This document shows, one piece after another, positions 33,297-41,690 of a stretch of 64,000 nt of DNA; position 1 is the stretch's first letter, and every line of letters starts with the position of its first letter. Both the position numbers and the translations under genes were made by a program. Under the pieces are notes generated by a model. That model made no database searches, was not told where the DNA came from, and was given only the letters and a program-made list of their open reading frames with translations. The stretch is taken from the NCBI RefSeq assembly GCF_964253915.1, contig NZ_CAXUSG020000006.1, positions 62,001 to 126,000 of the forward strand, given 5' to 3'. This DNA is from Metarhizobium sp964253915 (GTDB lineage: Bacteria > Pseudomonadota > Alphaproteobacteria > Rhizobiales > Rhizobiaceae).

Positions 33297-34577
33297 ATGT
33301 CCTATCCCGATACCTATTACAAACGCACGCTCAGCGAAGAGAAGGCCAGACCTATCCTTGCTGAAACCATCGAATGCGATGCCGTCATCGTCGGTGGCGG
33401 CCTTGCTGGTCTGACAACTGCGCTGCAGTTGGCGCGTGGCGGCCGGTCCGTCACCGTGCTGGAGGCGGAAAGCGTCGGCTTCGGCGCCTCCGGCCGCAAC
33501 GGCGGCTTCGTCAGCCCGGGTTACGCCACCGGTGGCGAAGAAATCGCCCGGCATGTCGGCGAGGCGGCGGCCAAGGACCTGCATTGCCTGTCGATGGAGG
33601 GCGCGGATTTCGTCCGCGATACGATCCGCGACCTGTCGATCACCGGCGCCAAGCCGCAGGCGGGTATCCTTGGCGTGCTGCGCTACGACGGCGGCGACAG
33701 CCTCAAGTCTTATGCCGACGATGTCGCCCGCAGCTATGGCTACGAACTGGAATTTTACGAGCGCGACCGGGTGCGTGCCGTGCTGAAATCCCAGCGCTAT
33801 TATCAGGGCCTGCGCAATCCCAACGCCTTCCACATGCATCCGCTGAATTACCTGCGGGCGCTCGCGGCGGAAATCGAGCGGCTGGGCGGACGCATCTACG
33901 AGCAATCCGCGGCGGAAAGCACCGATTTCTCCGGACCGGAGAAGATCGTGCGGACCGCCAGGGGCACGGTGCGCGCCCGCGACGTCGTCTTCACCACCGG
34001 CGGATACACCGGCGGGCTGGTCGGCAAGCTCAACCGTGCCTTCCTGCCGATCGCCACCTATGTGATGGTCAGCGAGGAGGCGCCGGATCTCATCCGCCAG
34101 GCGATCGCCACCACCGACGCCATCGGCGACGACCGCCGCGCCGGCGATTATTACCGCGTCGTCGACGACGGCCGGCGGTTGCTCTGGGGCGGCCGGATCA
34201 CCACGCGCGCCGCTTCCGCCGAGGCGCTGGCAAAAGAATTGCGCCATGAAATGGTCGGCACCTATCCGCAACTGAAGGGGCTGAAGACCGAACTCGCCTG
34301 GTCGGGCCTGATGTCGTATGCCCGCCACCTGATGCCACAGATCGGCCGGATGCAGCCGGGCGTCTGGTATTGCACTGCCTTCGGCGGCCACGGGCTGAAC
34401 ACCACCGCCATCGGCGGCAAGGTGATCGCCGAGGGCATTCTCGGCGCCAGCGAGCGCTACAAACTGTTCGAACCCTTTGGCCTCGTCTGGGCCGGCGGCA
34501 TCGCCGGGCTGGCCGTGGCACAGCTGACCTATTGGAAACTGCAGGCCCAGGACTGGTGGCGGGAACGCGCCGCCTAG
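33297..34577 (+). CDS. FAD-dependent oxidoreductase, DAO family (PuuB/OrdL-like)
   Basis: This 426-residue flavoprotein has the FAD site CDAVIVGGGLAGLTTALQLARGG (about residues 25-47) and the GASGRNGGFVSPGY motif typical of gamma-glutamylputrescine oxidase-like and amadoriase-like DAO proteins. It has a late GGHGLNTTAIGGKVIAEGI motif and a hydrophobic C-terminal stretch (GLVWAGGIAGLAVAQL) that could contact the membrane. It probably oxidises an amine or fructosyl-amine imported by the neighbouring transporter. The start is ATG 33297. Confidence 0.85.
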   Translation: MSYPDTYYKRTLSEEKARPILAETIECDAVIVGGGLAGLTTALQLARGGRSVTVLEAESVGFGASGRNGGFVSPGYATGGEEIARHVGEAAAKDLHCLSMEGADFVRDTIRDLSITGAKPQAGILGVLRYDGGDSLKSYADDVARSYGYELEFYERDRVRAVLKSQRYYQGLRNPNAFHMHPLNYLRALAAEIERLGGRIYEQSAAESTDFSGPEKIVRTARGTVRARDVVFTTGGYTGGLVGKLNRAFLPIATYVMVSEEAPDLIRQAIATTDAIGDDRRAGDYYRVVDDGRRLLWGGRITTRAASAEALAKELRHEMVGTYPQLKGLKTELAWSGLMSYARHLMPQIGRMQPGVWYCTAFGGHGLNTTAIGGKVIAEGILGASERYKLFEPFGLVWAGGIAGLAVAQLTYWKLQAQDWWRERAA

Positions 34578-34674
34578 AGCACTTCCGGCAAAATGCTGAG
34601 CGGTTTTGCGTCTAAAACTACATAAAAACAAAAGGATAGAGCATTTCGCTTTTTGCAGAAAGGTGACAATGCTC
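34576..34674. repeat. Dispersed rhizobial repeat (family AGCAATTCC), copy 3
   Basis: It begins AGAGCACTTCCGGCAAAAT, contains AGCGGTTTTGCGTCTA and AACAAAAGGATAGAGC and ends AATGCTC. It fills the gap between the oxidoreductase and permease genes of one operon, so it is transcribed within the message and its ends are complementary (AGAGC and GCTCT). Confidence 0.88.
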
Positions 34675-34694
34675 TGACGGGGAGGGGGAAGCAA

Positions 34695-35666
34695 ATGATC
34701 GGCAGGTTTATCCTGAACTATCCGGATGCGGCGCGGCGGACCGGCGTGCTGCTGGCGCTTGGCCTCGTCGCGCTCAGCCTGTTTGCCATGGGCGTCAGCT
34801 CGGCCTGGCTCGGACGCCTTGTTCCGCCGCTTGCCGAATGGTTCGCCGCCAACGATGCCATCGGCCGGTTGCTGTCCGCTGTCAGCATTGCGCTGATCCT
34901 CGCCGCCAACTGGAAGCTGCTCAGGCTTCTGCCACGCCGGCAGCAGATCGTTGGCGTCTGGCTGGAGCTGTTCGTGCTCCTGATGCTGTTCTTCTACTCC
35001 TTCGATCTGTCCTTTGCCTTCATCGCCAAGAAAATCGGCTTCCTGATCACCCAGGGCGTGGTGACGACGCTCTACATCTCGGCAATTTCCATCGTCATCG
35101 CCACGATCATCGCGCTGATCGGCGCCATTGCGAAACTCTCGAAAAACGGCGTCATCTACGGCCTCGCCACCTTCTACACCTCGCTGTTTCGCGGCCTGCC
35201 GCTCCTGATGCAGATCTACATCATCTATCTCGGCCTGCCGCAGGTGGGTTATGTCATCGGCGCGGTGCCCGCCGGCATCCTGGCGCTGTCCCTGTGTTAC
35301 GGCGCCTACATGACGGAGATCTTCCGCGCCGGCATCCAGAGCATTCCGCGCGGCCAGAGCGAGGGGGCAACGGCCCTCGGCCTCAGCCCCAGCCAGACCA
35401 TGGCGCTTGTCGTCCTGCCGCAGGCGATGCGGGTGATCATTCCGCCGACCGGCAACCAGTTTATCGCGATGTTGAAGGACTCTTCTCTTGTCTCGGTTGT
35501 CGGCGTATGGGAGATCATGTATCTCGCCCGCACCCAGGGACAAACGGAGTTTCGTCATATCGAAATGCTGATCACCGCCTCCATGATCTACTGGATCCTG
35601 TCCATCGGCCTGGAATTCCTGCAGTCGCGCATCGAGGAGCGGTTCGGGCGGTTCAATGTCCGCTGA
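34695..35666 (+). CDS. ABC transporter permease, amino-acid (HisMQ) type
   Basis: This is a 323-residue membrane protein. The C-terminal ~220 residues form a standard amino-acid permease (TSLFRGLPLLMQIYIIYLGLP, and the EAA loop QSEGATALGLSPSQTMALVVLPQAMRVIIPP). The N-terminal ~100 residues add extra membrane spans, as in long GltK-like permeases. ATG 34695 follows GGAGGGGG. Only one permease and no ATPase gene are present in this operon, so it must homodimerise and borrow an ATPase, or pair with genes elsewhere. Confidence 0.9.
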   Translation: MIGRFILNYPDAARRTGVLLALGLVALSLFAMGVSSAWLGRLVPPLAEWFAANDAIGRLLSAVSIALILAANWKLLRLLPRRQQIVGVWLELFVLLMLFFYSFDLSFAFIAKKIGFLITQGVVTTLYISAISIVIATIIALIGAIAKLSKNGVIYGLATFYTSLFRGLPLLMQIYIIYLGLPQVGYVIGAVPAGILALSLCYGAYMTEIFRAGIQSIPRGQSEGATALGLSPSQTMALVVLPQAMRVIIPPTGNQFIAMLKDSSLVSVVGVWEIMYLARTQGQTEFRHIEMLITASMIYWILSIGLEFLQSRIEERFGRFNVR

Positions 35667-36540
35667 CGTTCCCGCCTCATCCACACTGGGCACAACGCCG
35701 CGCTCCAACCTGCGTGCGGCGCTGATCGTCCTGTTGTCGTTTTTTCTCTTCTCCGGTTCCGACGCGCTGGTGAAGATGCTGGCGATCAAGTTCGTCGCGC
35801 CGCAAGTCACCTTCATGAGCACGATCGTCGCGCTTGTGGCGCTGTTCGCCACCACGGCGGCCACGGGGCGGATGAAGGCACTCATTCCACGCCACCCGGC
35901 GCTGGCGATCACCCGCGGCGTGCTTCTGGCTGCCGATGCCCTGTTGATCCACTATGCCTTTGCCGTGCTGCCGCTGGCCGAAGCCTATCTGCTGGCCTTC
36001 CTGGCACCGGTCTTCGTGGCGATCCTTGCTTTCGTGCTGCTTGGCGAGCGGCTGTCGGGCGTTGCCTGGGCCGGGGTGCTTATCGGTTTCCTCGGTGTTG
36101 CCGTCGCGCTTCGGCCCGGTGTTGCCCCGCTCAACCTCGGCCATGCCGCCGCGGCCGGCTCGGCGCTCCTGTTTGCCATGTCGCTGGTGCTGCTGCGGCG
36201 GGCGAAATCGACGGAATCCGACAGCGCGCTTATCTCCACGACGCTGGTCATCCAGATCATCCTCGCCTTCGGCGCCACCCTGGCTTACGGCGAATTCCAG
36301 CCGGCGACGTCAAGCGACCTCTGGATGGCGGTCGTCACCGGCCTTCTGGTGTTCGCCGGCCATGCGCTGCTGGTCCGTGCCTTCCGCATCGGCGATGCCT
36401 CCGTCGTGGCGCCGTTCCAGTATAGTCAGATCATCTGGGGATGCCTTTACGGCGCCGTGCTGTTTGCCGCACCGGTGGAGATCTACACGCTCATCGGCGC
36501 CGGCATCATCATCGTTTCCGGATGGCTGGTGCTCAGATAG
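35656..36540 (+). CDS. EamA/DMT-family membrane transporter
   Basis: This 294-residue protein has about ten hydrophobic segments in two EamA repeats (first repeat from SDALVKMLAIKFVAPQVTF, second from SALLFAMSLVLLRRAKS). DMT transporters commonly export metabolites or amino acids. It overlaps the permease gene by 11 bases, so it belongs to the same operon, and its end overlaps the convergent fructosamine kinase gene by 8 bases. Confidence 0.87.
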   Translation: MSADVPASSTLGTTPRSNLRAALIVLLSFFLFSGSDALVKMLAIKFVAPQVTFMSTIVALVALFATTAATGRMKALIPRHPALAITRGVLLAADALLIHYAFAVLPLAEAYLLAFLAPVFVAILAFVLLGERLSGVAWAGVLIGFLGVAVALRPGVAPLNLGHAAAAGSALLFAMSLVLLRRAKSTESDSALISTTLVIQIILAFGATLAYGEFQPATSSDLWMAVVTGLLVFAGHALLVRAFRIGDASVVAPFQYSQIIWGCLYGAVLFAAPVEIYTLIGAGIIIVSGWLVLR

Positions 36541-37360
36541 GCACGGCAAGCGGCAGCGGTTCCTGCGGGAAACCGCCGACATGGGTGCAGGTCAGCGCCG
36601 CGCGTTCGGCCCCACCCTCAAGGCAATGCTGCAGAGGTCGGCCGGCCACGAAGCCTGCGAGAAAACCGGCAATAAAACTGTCGCCCGCGCCGGTCGTGTC
36701 GACGACCTCGACCGGCTTGATACCGCTGCGCGCAAAATCGCCGCCGGCACTCCTGGCCATGGCGCCCTGCGATCCGCGGGTGACCACCGCAAACCGGGCA
36801 CCGCCCGCCAGCAGCGCCTGAATGCGGGCCTCCGCCTCGTCCTCGCCCCCCTCTGCCGATGCAAAGGCCACTGTCAGCCCCTCGACACCACGATTGGCCG
36901 GATCGGCATTCACCGAAATGTCCTGCGACAGGCTTATGCCCTGCGCCGCCAGCCGGCGACGGAGAGCTCCGCCATCGTCCAGCCAGCCGAGATGGACATG
37001 GTCCATGGTCGTCAACACCGCCAGAGCGGCCGCCGCAGGCCGATAGCCGGCACAGACGCCGAAATCCTCATATCCGATGATACGTTCGCCCGAGGGAAGG
37101 ACATCGATATTGGTGTAGGCGGTCACGCCCGGACGGGTTTCGACATGCTCGATATCGACGCCATAACCGTCGAGCATCACCCGCGTCCGCTCGCCATCCG
37201 CATCCGAACCGACGGCACCGAAATAGAAGGCGTGCTCGCCGAGCCGGGCAAGCTGGATTGCCACATTGACGGCATTGCCGCCGACCAGCGACTGGCTGAC
37301 CGGCGGCTGGAAACGATCGATGCAATTGTCACCGACGGCGGCAAAACGAAACGGTTTCAT
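36533..37360 (-). CDS. frlD: PfkB-family fructosamine kinase, FrlD-like
   Basis: This 275-residue ribokinase-fold enzyme starts MKPFRFAAVGDNCIDRF, has the substrate region SLVGGNAVNVAIQLARLG and the catalytic motif DTTGAGDSFIAGFLAGF near the C-terminus. FrlD phosphorylates fructoselysine on O6. Position directly after the frlB-like deglycase strongly supports a fructosamine substrate. ATG 37360 has GGAGG eight bases upstream. It probably makes fructosyl-amine 6-phosphate for FrlB to split. Confidence 0.85.
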   Translation of the reverse strand: MKPFRFAAVGDNCIDRFQPPVSQSLVGGNAVNVAIQLARLGEHAFYFGAVGSDADGERTRVMLDGYGVDIEHVETRPGVTAYTNIDVLPSGERIIGYEDFGVCAGYRPAAAALAVLTTMDHVHLGWLDDGGALRRRLAAQGISLSQDISVNADPANRGVEGLTVAFASAEGGEDEAEARIQALLAGGARFAVVTRGSQGAMARSAGGDFARSGIKPVEVVDTTGAGDSFIAGFLAGFVAGRPLQHCLEGGAERAALTCTHVGGFPQEPLPLAVPI

Positions 37361-37389
37361 CGATCTGCCTCCGTTTGACGCCGTTGCCC

Positions 37390-38403
37390 TCAATAAGCGA
37401 CGCGCTTGTAATACCGCCGTGTCGTCAGCGGATGGTTCCGCAAGACTTCGAGATGCGCACTTATGCGCTCCAGCACGGTTGCCAGCAAGACGGGTGAAAC
37501 GAGGGCGCGTGTTCGTGCCGAAATGCCCGGCAGCTCCAACTCGGCCGTGTCCAGCACCGCCAGCTTGTCCGTATAGGTCGGAACGAAACTTTCGACGCGG
37601 TCGGCGAGCGGCCGGTAGGCGTCTTCCCCCTTGAACAGGATGACGCTGACGCCCTTTTCCACCAGCTCCAGCGTGCCGTGGAAAAAGTCCGAGGCATGCA
37701 CCGGACGGGTGCGGATCCACTGCATCTCCTCGAGAATGCACATGCCGTAATAGAAGGCCTCGGGCCAGACGTTCCCGGCGCCGGTGATGATGTGATAATC
37801 CGAGGCCGCAAGCGTCCGGGCAAAGGCTTCCGCCTTCGGTTCGTAAGCCCGCTTGACCTCCAGCAACAGGCCCGGAAGCCTTTTCAACTCACCGACAACC
37901 GCATCGTAATCATCGATCTCGCCACGATGTTTCATGATCGACAGGGCAATGATGAGCGACTGCAGATAGAAGGACTCGCAGGACGTATCGTCCTCGGCAA
38001 AATTGACGAACACGTGGTCTCCGCCCTTGCCGAGCGGCGTTTCTTCATGGCCGACGAGGGTCAGCACCGTTGCGCCGATTTCCTTCACCTTGGCGAGCAG
38101 GGCGACGCTTTCTTTCGTCGTACCCGACAGCGACGGCATGACGACGACCGATTTTGCCGTCAGGTTCACAGAGCCAGCTATGAAAAGTTCGGCGGTCGGC
38201 TCGATATAGGCGGGAAAGCGCGAGTGGCGCTGCAAGAGCTGTACGGCCGGCTGCATCAGGATCGCGGCGCCACCGGTGCCTAGAAAGAAGATGTTCTCCG
38301 CCCCGGCCCGCAGGCACGCGCCGATCGTTTCGTCGAGCCGTTCGGCAAGGGCGACGGCGCCGGACTGGATGCGAAGAAATCTCTGTTCGTCAAAATTCAG
38401 CAT
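37390..38403 (-). CDS. frlB: Fructosamine-6-phosphate deglycase, FrlB-like SIS protein
   Basis: This 337-residue protein has two SIS sugar-isomerase domains, the first from NIFFLGTGGAAILMQP to VMPSLSGTTKESVALL and the second from YHIITGAGNVWPEAFYY. The segment RTRPVHASDFFHGTLELVEKG is typical of FrlB. These enzymes split fructosyl-amino acid 6-phosphate to glucose 6-phosphate and the amino acid, usually lysine or glutamate-type. ATG 38403 is used; a GTG one codon earlier is possible. It is divergent from the GntR gene, with an operator between. Confidence 0.88.
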   Translation of the reverse strand: MLNFDEQRFLRIQSGAVALAERLDETIGACLRAGAENIFFLGTGGAAILMQPAVQLLQRHSRFPAYIEPTAELFIAGSVNLTAKSVVVMPSLSGTTKESVALLAKVKEIGATVLTLVGHEETPLGKGGDHVFVNFAEDDTSCESFYLQSLIIALSIMKHRGEIDDYDAVVGELKRLPGLLLEVKRAYEPKAEAFARTLAASDYHIITGAGNVWPEAFYYGMCILEEMQWIRTRPVHASDFFHGTLELVEKGVSVILFKGEDAYRPLADRVESFVPTYTDKLAVLDTAELELPGISARTRALVSPVLLATVLERISAHLEVLRNHPLTTRRYYKRVAY

Positions 38404-38454
38404 CACCGTCTCCCAATGGCTGTTTCCGGTTCCCTTTCAATGGGAACGCAATGT

Positions 38455-38470
38455 TGTAAGACAACTGACA
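38455..38470. promoter_or_regulatory. Candidate GntR operator between frlB and the GntR gene
   Basis: TGTAAGACAACTGACA is the reverse complement of TGTCAGTTGTCTTACA. It matches 13 of 16 positions of the site at 32351-32366. It lies 52 bases before the frlB start. Confidence 0.75.
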
Positions 38471-38596
38471 TCTTCGGTTTTTTCTGTCAAGCGCTACGAC
38501 GAAGAGACGCCAGCGAGGCGTTCGCCAGACGGATCGAAACGCCCTTGTGGCCGGGCCTTTTTGCGTAGAAACGTCCGCTCTTGACCTTCCGTCATT

Positions 38597-38605
38597 TGTC
38601 AGACA
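38597..38605. promoter_or_regulatory. Possible GntR half-site near its own start
   Basis: TGTCAGACA repeats the left half of the 32351-32366 site 40 bases before the GntR start. The right half (TCTTACA) is absent here, so this is a weaker, autoregulatory-type candidate. Confidence 0.4.
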
Positions 38606-38644
38606 GGAAGAAAGAGACGTTTTGCACCCCGCGAGGTCAGAAAT

Positions 38645-39376
38645 TTGGAAGAGCCTTTTCGCGATACGCGCACGCTGGTCATCCAGCTTCGCGACCGCAT
38701 TGCCGATCTGATCCGCACCGAGGGATTGCAGCCGGGCGACAAGATGCCGACCGAGGCGCAGCTGACGCAGCGGTTCAGGATTTCCCGGCCGGCCTTGCGC
38801 GAAGCGCTGAAACTCTTGGAACAGGACGCCGTCATCTATGTCGAGCATGGTCGCGGCCGTTTCGTCTCGGCTTTGTCGGCCGTACAGGTCGACCGACCGA
38901 TCACCGTGTTCGAGAGCGTCACCGACATGGCGCGCCACTGCGGCTACCAGATGATCAGCAAGGTGCTGTCGATTTCCGAGGAGGCACCGGAGGCAGCCGT
39001 TGCCGAGAAGCTGAAGCTGGAGGCCGGCGAACGCGTCATCCGCCTGGAGCGGCTGCGGCTCGAGCAGCATGAGCCGATCATGTACTGTCTCGACTATATT
39101 CCGCGGCGCGTGATTCCTACCCGCCTCTACGACATCGACTGGAGCGGATCGCTGCTGTCGCTGCTCGAACAGCATCGCCATCGCCCGCGCATGTCGGCGG
39201 CAAACGTGTCGGCGGTGATGCTGCCGGACGACGTCGTGGAGCGAAACGACCTCAGGGATTTCGGCCCGGCGCTGCTGATCACCGAAACCTGTTTCGATAC
39301 GGCCGGCATCCCCGTGATCTACGCGATCGACTATCATCGCGGCAGCCATTTCACCTTCAGCCTCGCCCGCACATAA
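38645..39376 (+). CDS. GntR-family regulator with UTRA effector domain (HutC/FrlR-like)
   Basis: This 243-residue regulator has an N-terminal GntR winged helix (IRTEGLQPGDKMPTEAQLTQRFRISRPALREALKLLEQDAVI) and a C-terminal UTRA domain that senses small ligands (ERVIRLERLRLEQHEPIMYCLDYIP). It begins with TTG 38645 after GCGAGGTCAG. Divergent from frlBD and near a matching operator at 38455, it probably represses frlBD and, through 32351-32366, the import operon. Confidence 0.88.
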   Translation: MEEPFRDTRTLVIQLRDRIADLIRTEGLQPGDKMPTEAQLTQRFRISRPALREALKLLEQDAVIYVEHGRGRFVSALSAVQVDRPITVFESVTDMARHCGYQMISKVLSISEEAPEAAVAEKLKLEAGERVIRLERLRLEQHEPIMYCLDYIPRRVIPTRLYDIDWSGSLLSLLEQHRHRPRMSAANVSAVMLPDDVVERNDLRDFGPALLITETCFDTAGIPVIYAIDYHRGSHFTFSLART

Positions 39377-39553
39377 AACCTCATCCGCAAACAGGCCGGC
39401 GGCGGCAAACCGAATTGTCCCGCAAATTCAAACCCTCAGCCGGCCGCTTCGGCGCTCTGTTTTTTCGGAAGCGCCGCCATATATGGCACTGCGTACCCGG
39501 ACGGCGCCGATAATCCGTGGTCAAAATTGCGCGTTCATTTCAAGGAAGTTTCC

Positions 39554-40465
39554 ATGACCATCACAAAGAACCTCATCGCAACCGCCTTTGCCCTTGCCTT
39601 CACCGCAACCATCGCTCAGGCACAGGTCGTGGTCTCGTCGAAGATCGATACGGAAGGCGGCGTGCTCGGCAACATCATCCTCGCCGTGCTGAACGCCAAC
39701 AACATCCCGACCACCGACCGCGTGCAGCTCGGCGCCACGCCGGTGGTGCGCAAGGCGATTGCCGCCGGCGAGATCGACATCTATCCGGAATATACCGGCA
39801 ATGCCGCCTTCTTCTTCGAAAAGTCGGAAGATCCGGTCTGGAAGGACGCCGCCAAGGCCTATGAAGAAGCCAAGAAACTGGATTACGACGCCAACAAGAT
39901 CGTCTGGCTGACGCCGTCGCCGGCCAACAACACCTGGGCAATCGCGCTGCGCAAGGACGTTGCCGAAGGCAACCAGGTGAAGTCGCTCACCGATTTCGGC
40001 AAATATGTTTCGAACGGCGGCACGGTCGTGCTGGCCGCCTCGTCGGAATTCGTCAATTCCGCCGCGGCCCTGCCGGCCTTCCAGACCACCTACGGCTTCA
40101 CCCTGAAACCCGACCAGCTGATCACGCTTTCGGGCGGCGACACCGCTGCCACCATCGCCGCTGCCGCCAACCAGACGAATGGCGCCAACGCCGCGATGGT
40201 CTACGGCACGGATGGCGGCATTGCGCCGTCTGGCCTCGTGGTGCTTGAAGACGACAAGGGCGTCCAGCCGGTCTACCAGCCGTCGCCGATCATCCGCGAA
40301 GCCGTGCTCAAGGAACATCCGGAAATCGAAGCCCTGCTGAAGCCGGTGTTCGAAAAGCTTGATCTGGTGACGCTGCAGGAACTGAACGGCCGCGTGCAGG
40401 TGGGTGGCGAGCCTGCCAAGGCGGTTGCCGAAGATTTCTTGAAGAAAAACGGCTTCCTGAAGTAA
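39554..40465 (+). CDS. Osmoprotectant-type ABC substrate-binding protein (OpuAC/YehZ-like)
   Basis: This 303-residue binding protein has a signal peptide (MTITKNLIATAFALAFTATIAQA) and the family opening VVVSSKIDTEGGVLGNIILAVLNANNIPT. The sequence TPVVRKAIAAGEIDIYPEYTGNAAFFF is typical of glycine betaine/choline-binding proteins (OsmF/YehZ). The ATG at 39554 follows AAGGAAG. A strong stem-loop follows before the permease gene. Ligand may be betaine, choline or another quaternary amine; aromatic cage residues were not checked. Confidence 0.9.
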   Translation: MTITKNLIATAFALAFTATIAQAQVVVSSKIDTEGGVLGNIILAVLNANNIPTTDRVQLGATPVVRKAIAAGEIDIYPEYTGNAAFFFEKSEDPVWKDAAKAYEEAKKLDYDANKIVWLTPSPANNTWAIALRKDVAEGNQVKSLTDFGKYVSNGGTVVLAASSEFVNSAAALPAFQTTYGFTLKPDQLITLSGGDTAATIAAAANQTNGANAAMVYGTDGGIAPSGLVVLEDDKGVQPVYQPSPIIREAVLKEHPEIEALLKPVFEKLDLVTLQELNGRVQVGGEPAKAVAEDFLKKNGFLK

Positions 40466-40474
40466 GACGAACCG

Positions 40475-40500
40475 GAGGGCCGGCAAACCTGCCGGCCCTC
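40475..40500 (+). promoter_or_regulatory. Intercistronic stem-loop after the osmoprotectant-binding gene
   Basis: GAGGGCCGGCA-AACC-TGCCGGCCCTC is a perfect 11-bp stem with a four-base loop, ten bases after the stop. It has only a short TTTT later, so probably sets binding-protein excess rather than full termination. Confidence 0.75.
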
Positions 40501-40523
40501 GCCATTTTCGACAGGGGCGCCGC

Positions 40524-41690
40524 GTGAGATTTCGACCTGATAAGCTGGGCGTCGTCATCGCTGCGCTTGCCCTTTGCGGGGTGCTGCTTGCACCCTTCAG
40601 CCTGTTTCGCGCCAACCGCATCGTTCAGGGCGAGGCAAAATCCCTGCTGGAATCGCTGCCGGCCTGGGCGGGTCTTCTTCTGCTTGCCGTGGTTATCGCC
40701 GCAAGTCTCGTGGCGCTTGCCCGGTCGCCCGCTGTCATCCGGCTTGCCGCCGCCACCGTCTGCCTGATCGTTCTGCTGCTCGGCATCGGCTTTTCCGCCA
40801 TCCATCTGACGCCACCGGAAAACACCTATGCGCGCGTTTCGCCGGCATCCGGCTTCTGGCTTTTGTGTTTCGCCTTCGCATTGCTGGCCGCCGATGCCAT
40901 CACGCGGCTGAAACCGAGGCCTCTGGCCCGCATCCTGTTCCTGGCCGCAGCACTCCTTGTCATCGCCTTTGTGCTGCTGTCGGGAAGCTGGGACGGACTG
41001 TCGCTGCTGAAGGAATACGCCAACCGGGCCGAAACCTTCTGGCTGGAGGCCGGACGGCATGTCATGCTGGCGCTCGGTTCGCTGTTTGCCGCCGTCATCG
41101 CCGGCCTGCCGCTCGGCATCCTCTGCCACCGCACGCCTTCCCTGCGCGGCGCGGTTCTCAACAGCCTGAACATCGTCCAGACCATTCCGTCGATTGCCCT
41201 GTTCGGCATTCTTATCGCACCGCTCGGCTGGATCGCGCTCAACGTGCCGGGTGCGGCGGCCATCGGCATTCGCGGCATCGGCATGGCGCCGGCCTTCGTG
41301 GCGCTGTTTCTCTATTCGCTGCTGCCGGTGGTCGCCAACACCGTGGTCGGTCTTGGCGGCGTTCCGCGCGACGTCAACGAGGCCGCCCGCGGCATCGGCA
41401 TGACCGACAGCCAGCGGCTGTGGCGCGTCGAATTTCCGCTGGCGCTGCCGGTCATCCTCACCGGCGTTCGCATCGTGCTGGTGCAGAACATCGGGCTTGC
41501 CACGATTGCCGCCCTGATCGGCGGCGGCGGTTTTGGGGTTTTCGTGTTCCAGGGCATCGGCCAGACGGCGATGGATCTTGTGCTGCTCGGCGCCGCCCCG
41601 ACCGTCCTTCTCGCCTTCGTCGCCGCCATCGTTCTCGATGCCCTCATCGACATGAACGCGCAAGCGTCCAACCGGAAGACAACAGCATGA
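40524..41690 (+). CDS. Osmoprotectant ABC permease, long form (YehY-like)
   Basis: This is a 388-residue permease. The C-terminal ~220 residues carry the channel domain (AGLPLGILCHRTP and the EAA-type loop NEAARGIGMTDSQRLWRVEFPLALPVI). The first ~165 residues add several extra membrane spans, as in YehY-type proteins. The GTG start at 40524 is likely. It overlaps the ATPase gene by ATGA. Confidence 0.88.
   Translation: MRFRPDKLGVVIAALALCGVLLAPFSLFRANRIVQGEAKSLLESLPAWAGLLLLAVVIAASLVALARSPAVIRLAAATVCLIVLLLGIGFSAIHLTPPENTYARVSPASGFWLLCFAFALLAADAITRLKPRPLARILFLAAALLVIAFVLLSGSWDGLSLLKEYANRAETFWLEAGRHVMLALGSLFAAVIAGLPLGILCHRTPSLRGAVLNSLNIVQTIPSIALFGILIAPLGWIALNVPGAAAIGIRGIGMAPAFVALFLYSLLPVVANTVVGLGGVPRDVNEAARGIGMTDSQRLWRVEFPLALPVILTGVRIVLVQNIGLATIAALIGGGGFGVFVFQGIGQTAMDLVLLGAAPTVLLAFVAAIVLDALIDMNAQASNRKTTA

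Noticed and set aside
33153..35912. 919-codon minus-strand open frame opposite the oxidoreductase and permease genes
   Set aside because: The plus-strand proteins have recognisable families, starts and ribosome sites; the opposite frame has none.
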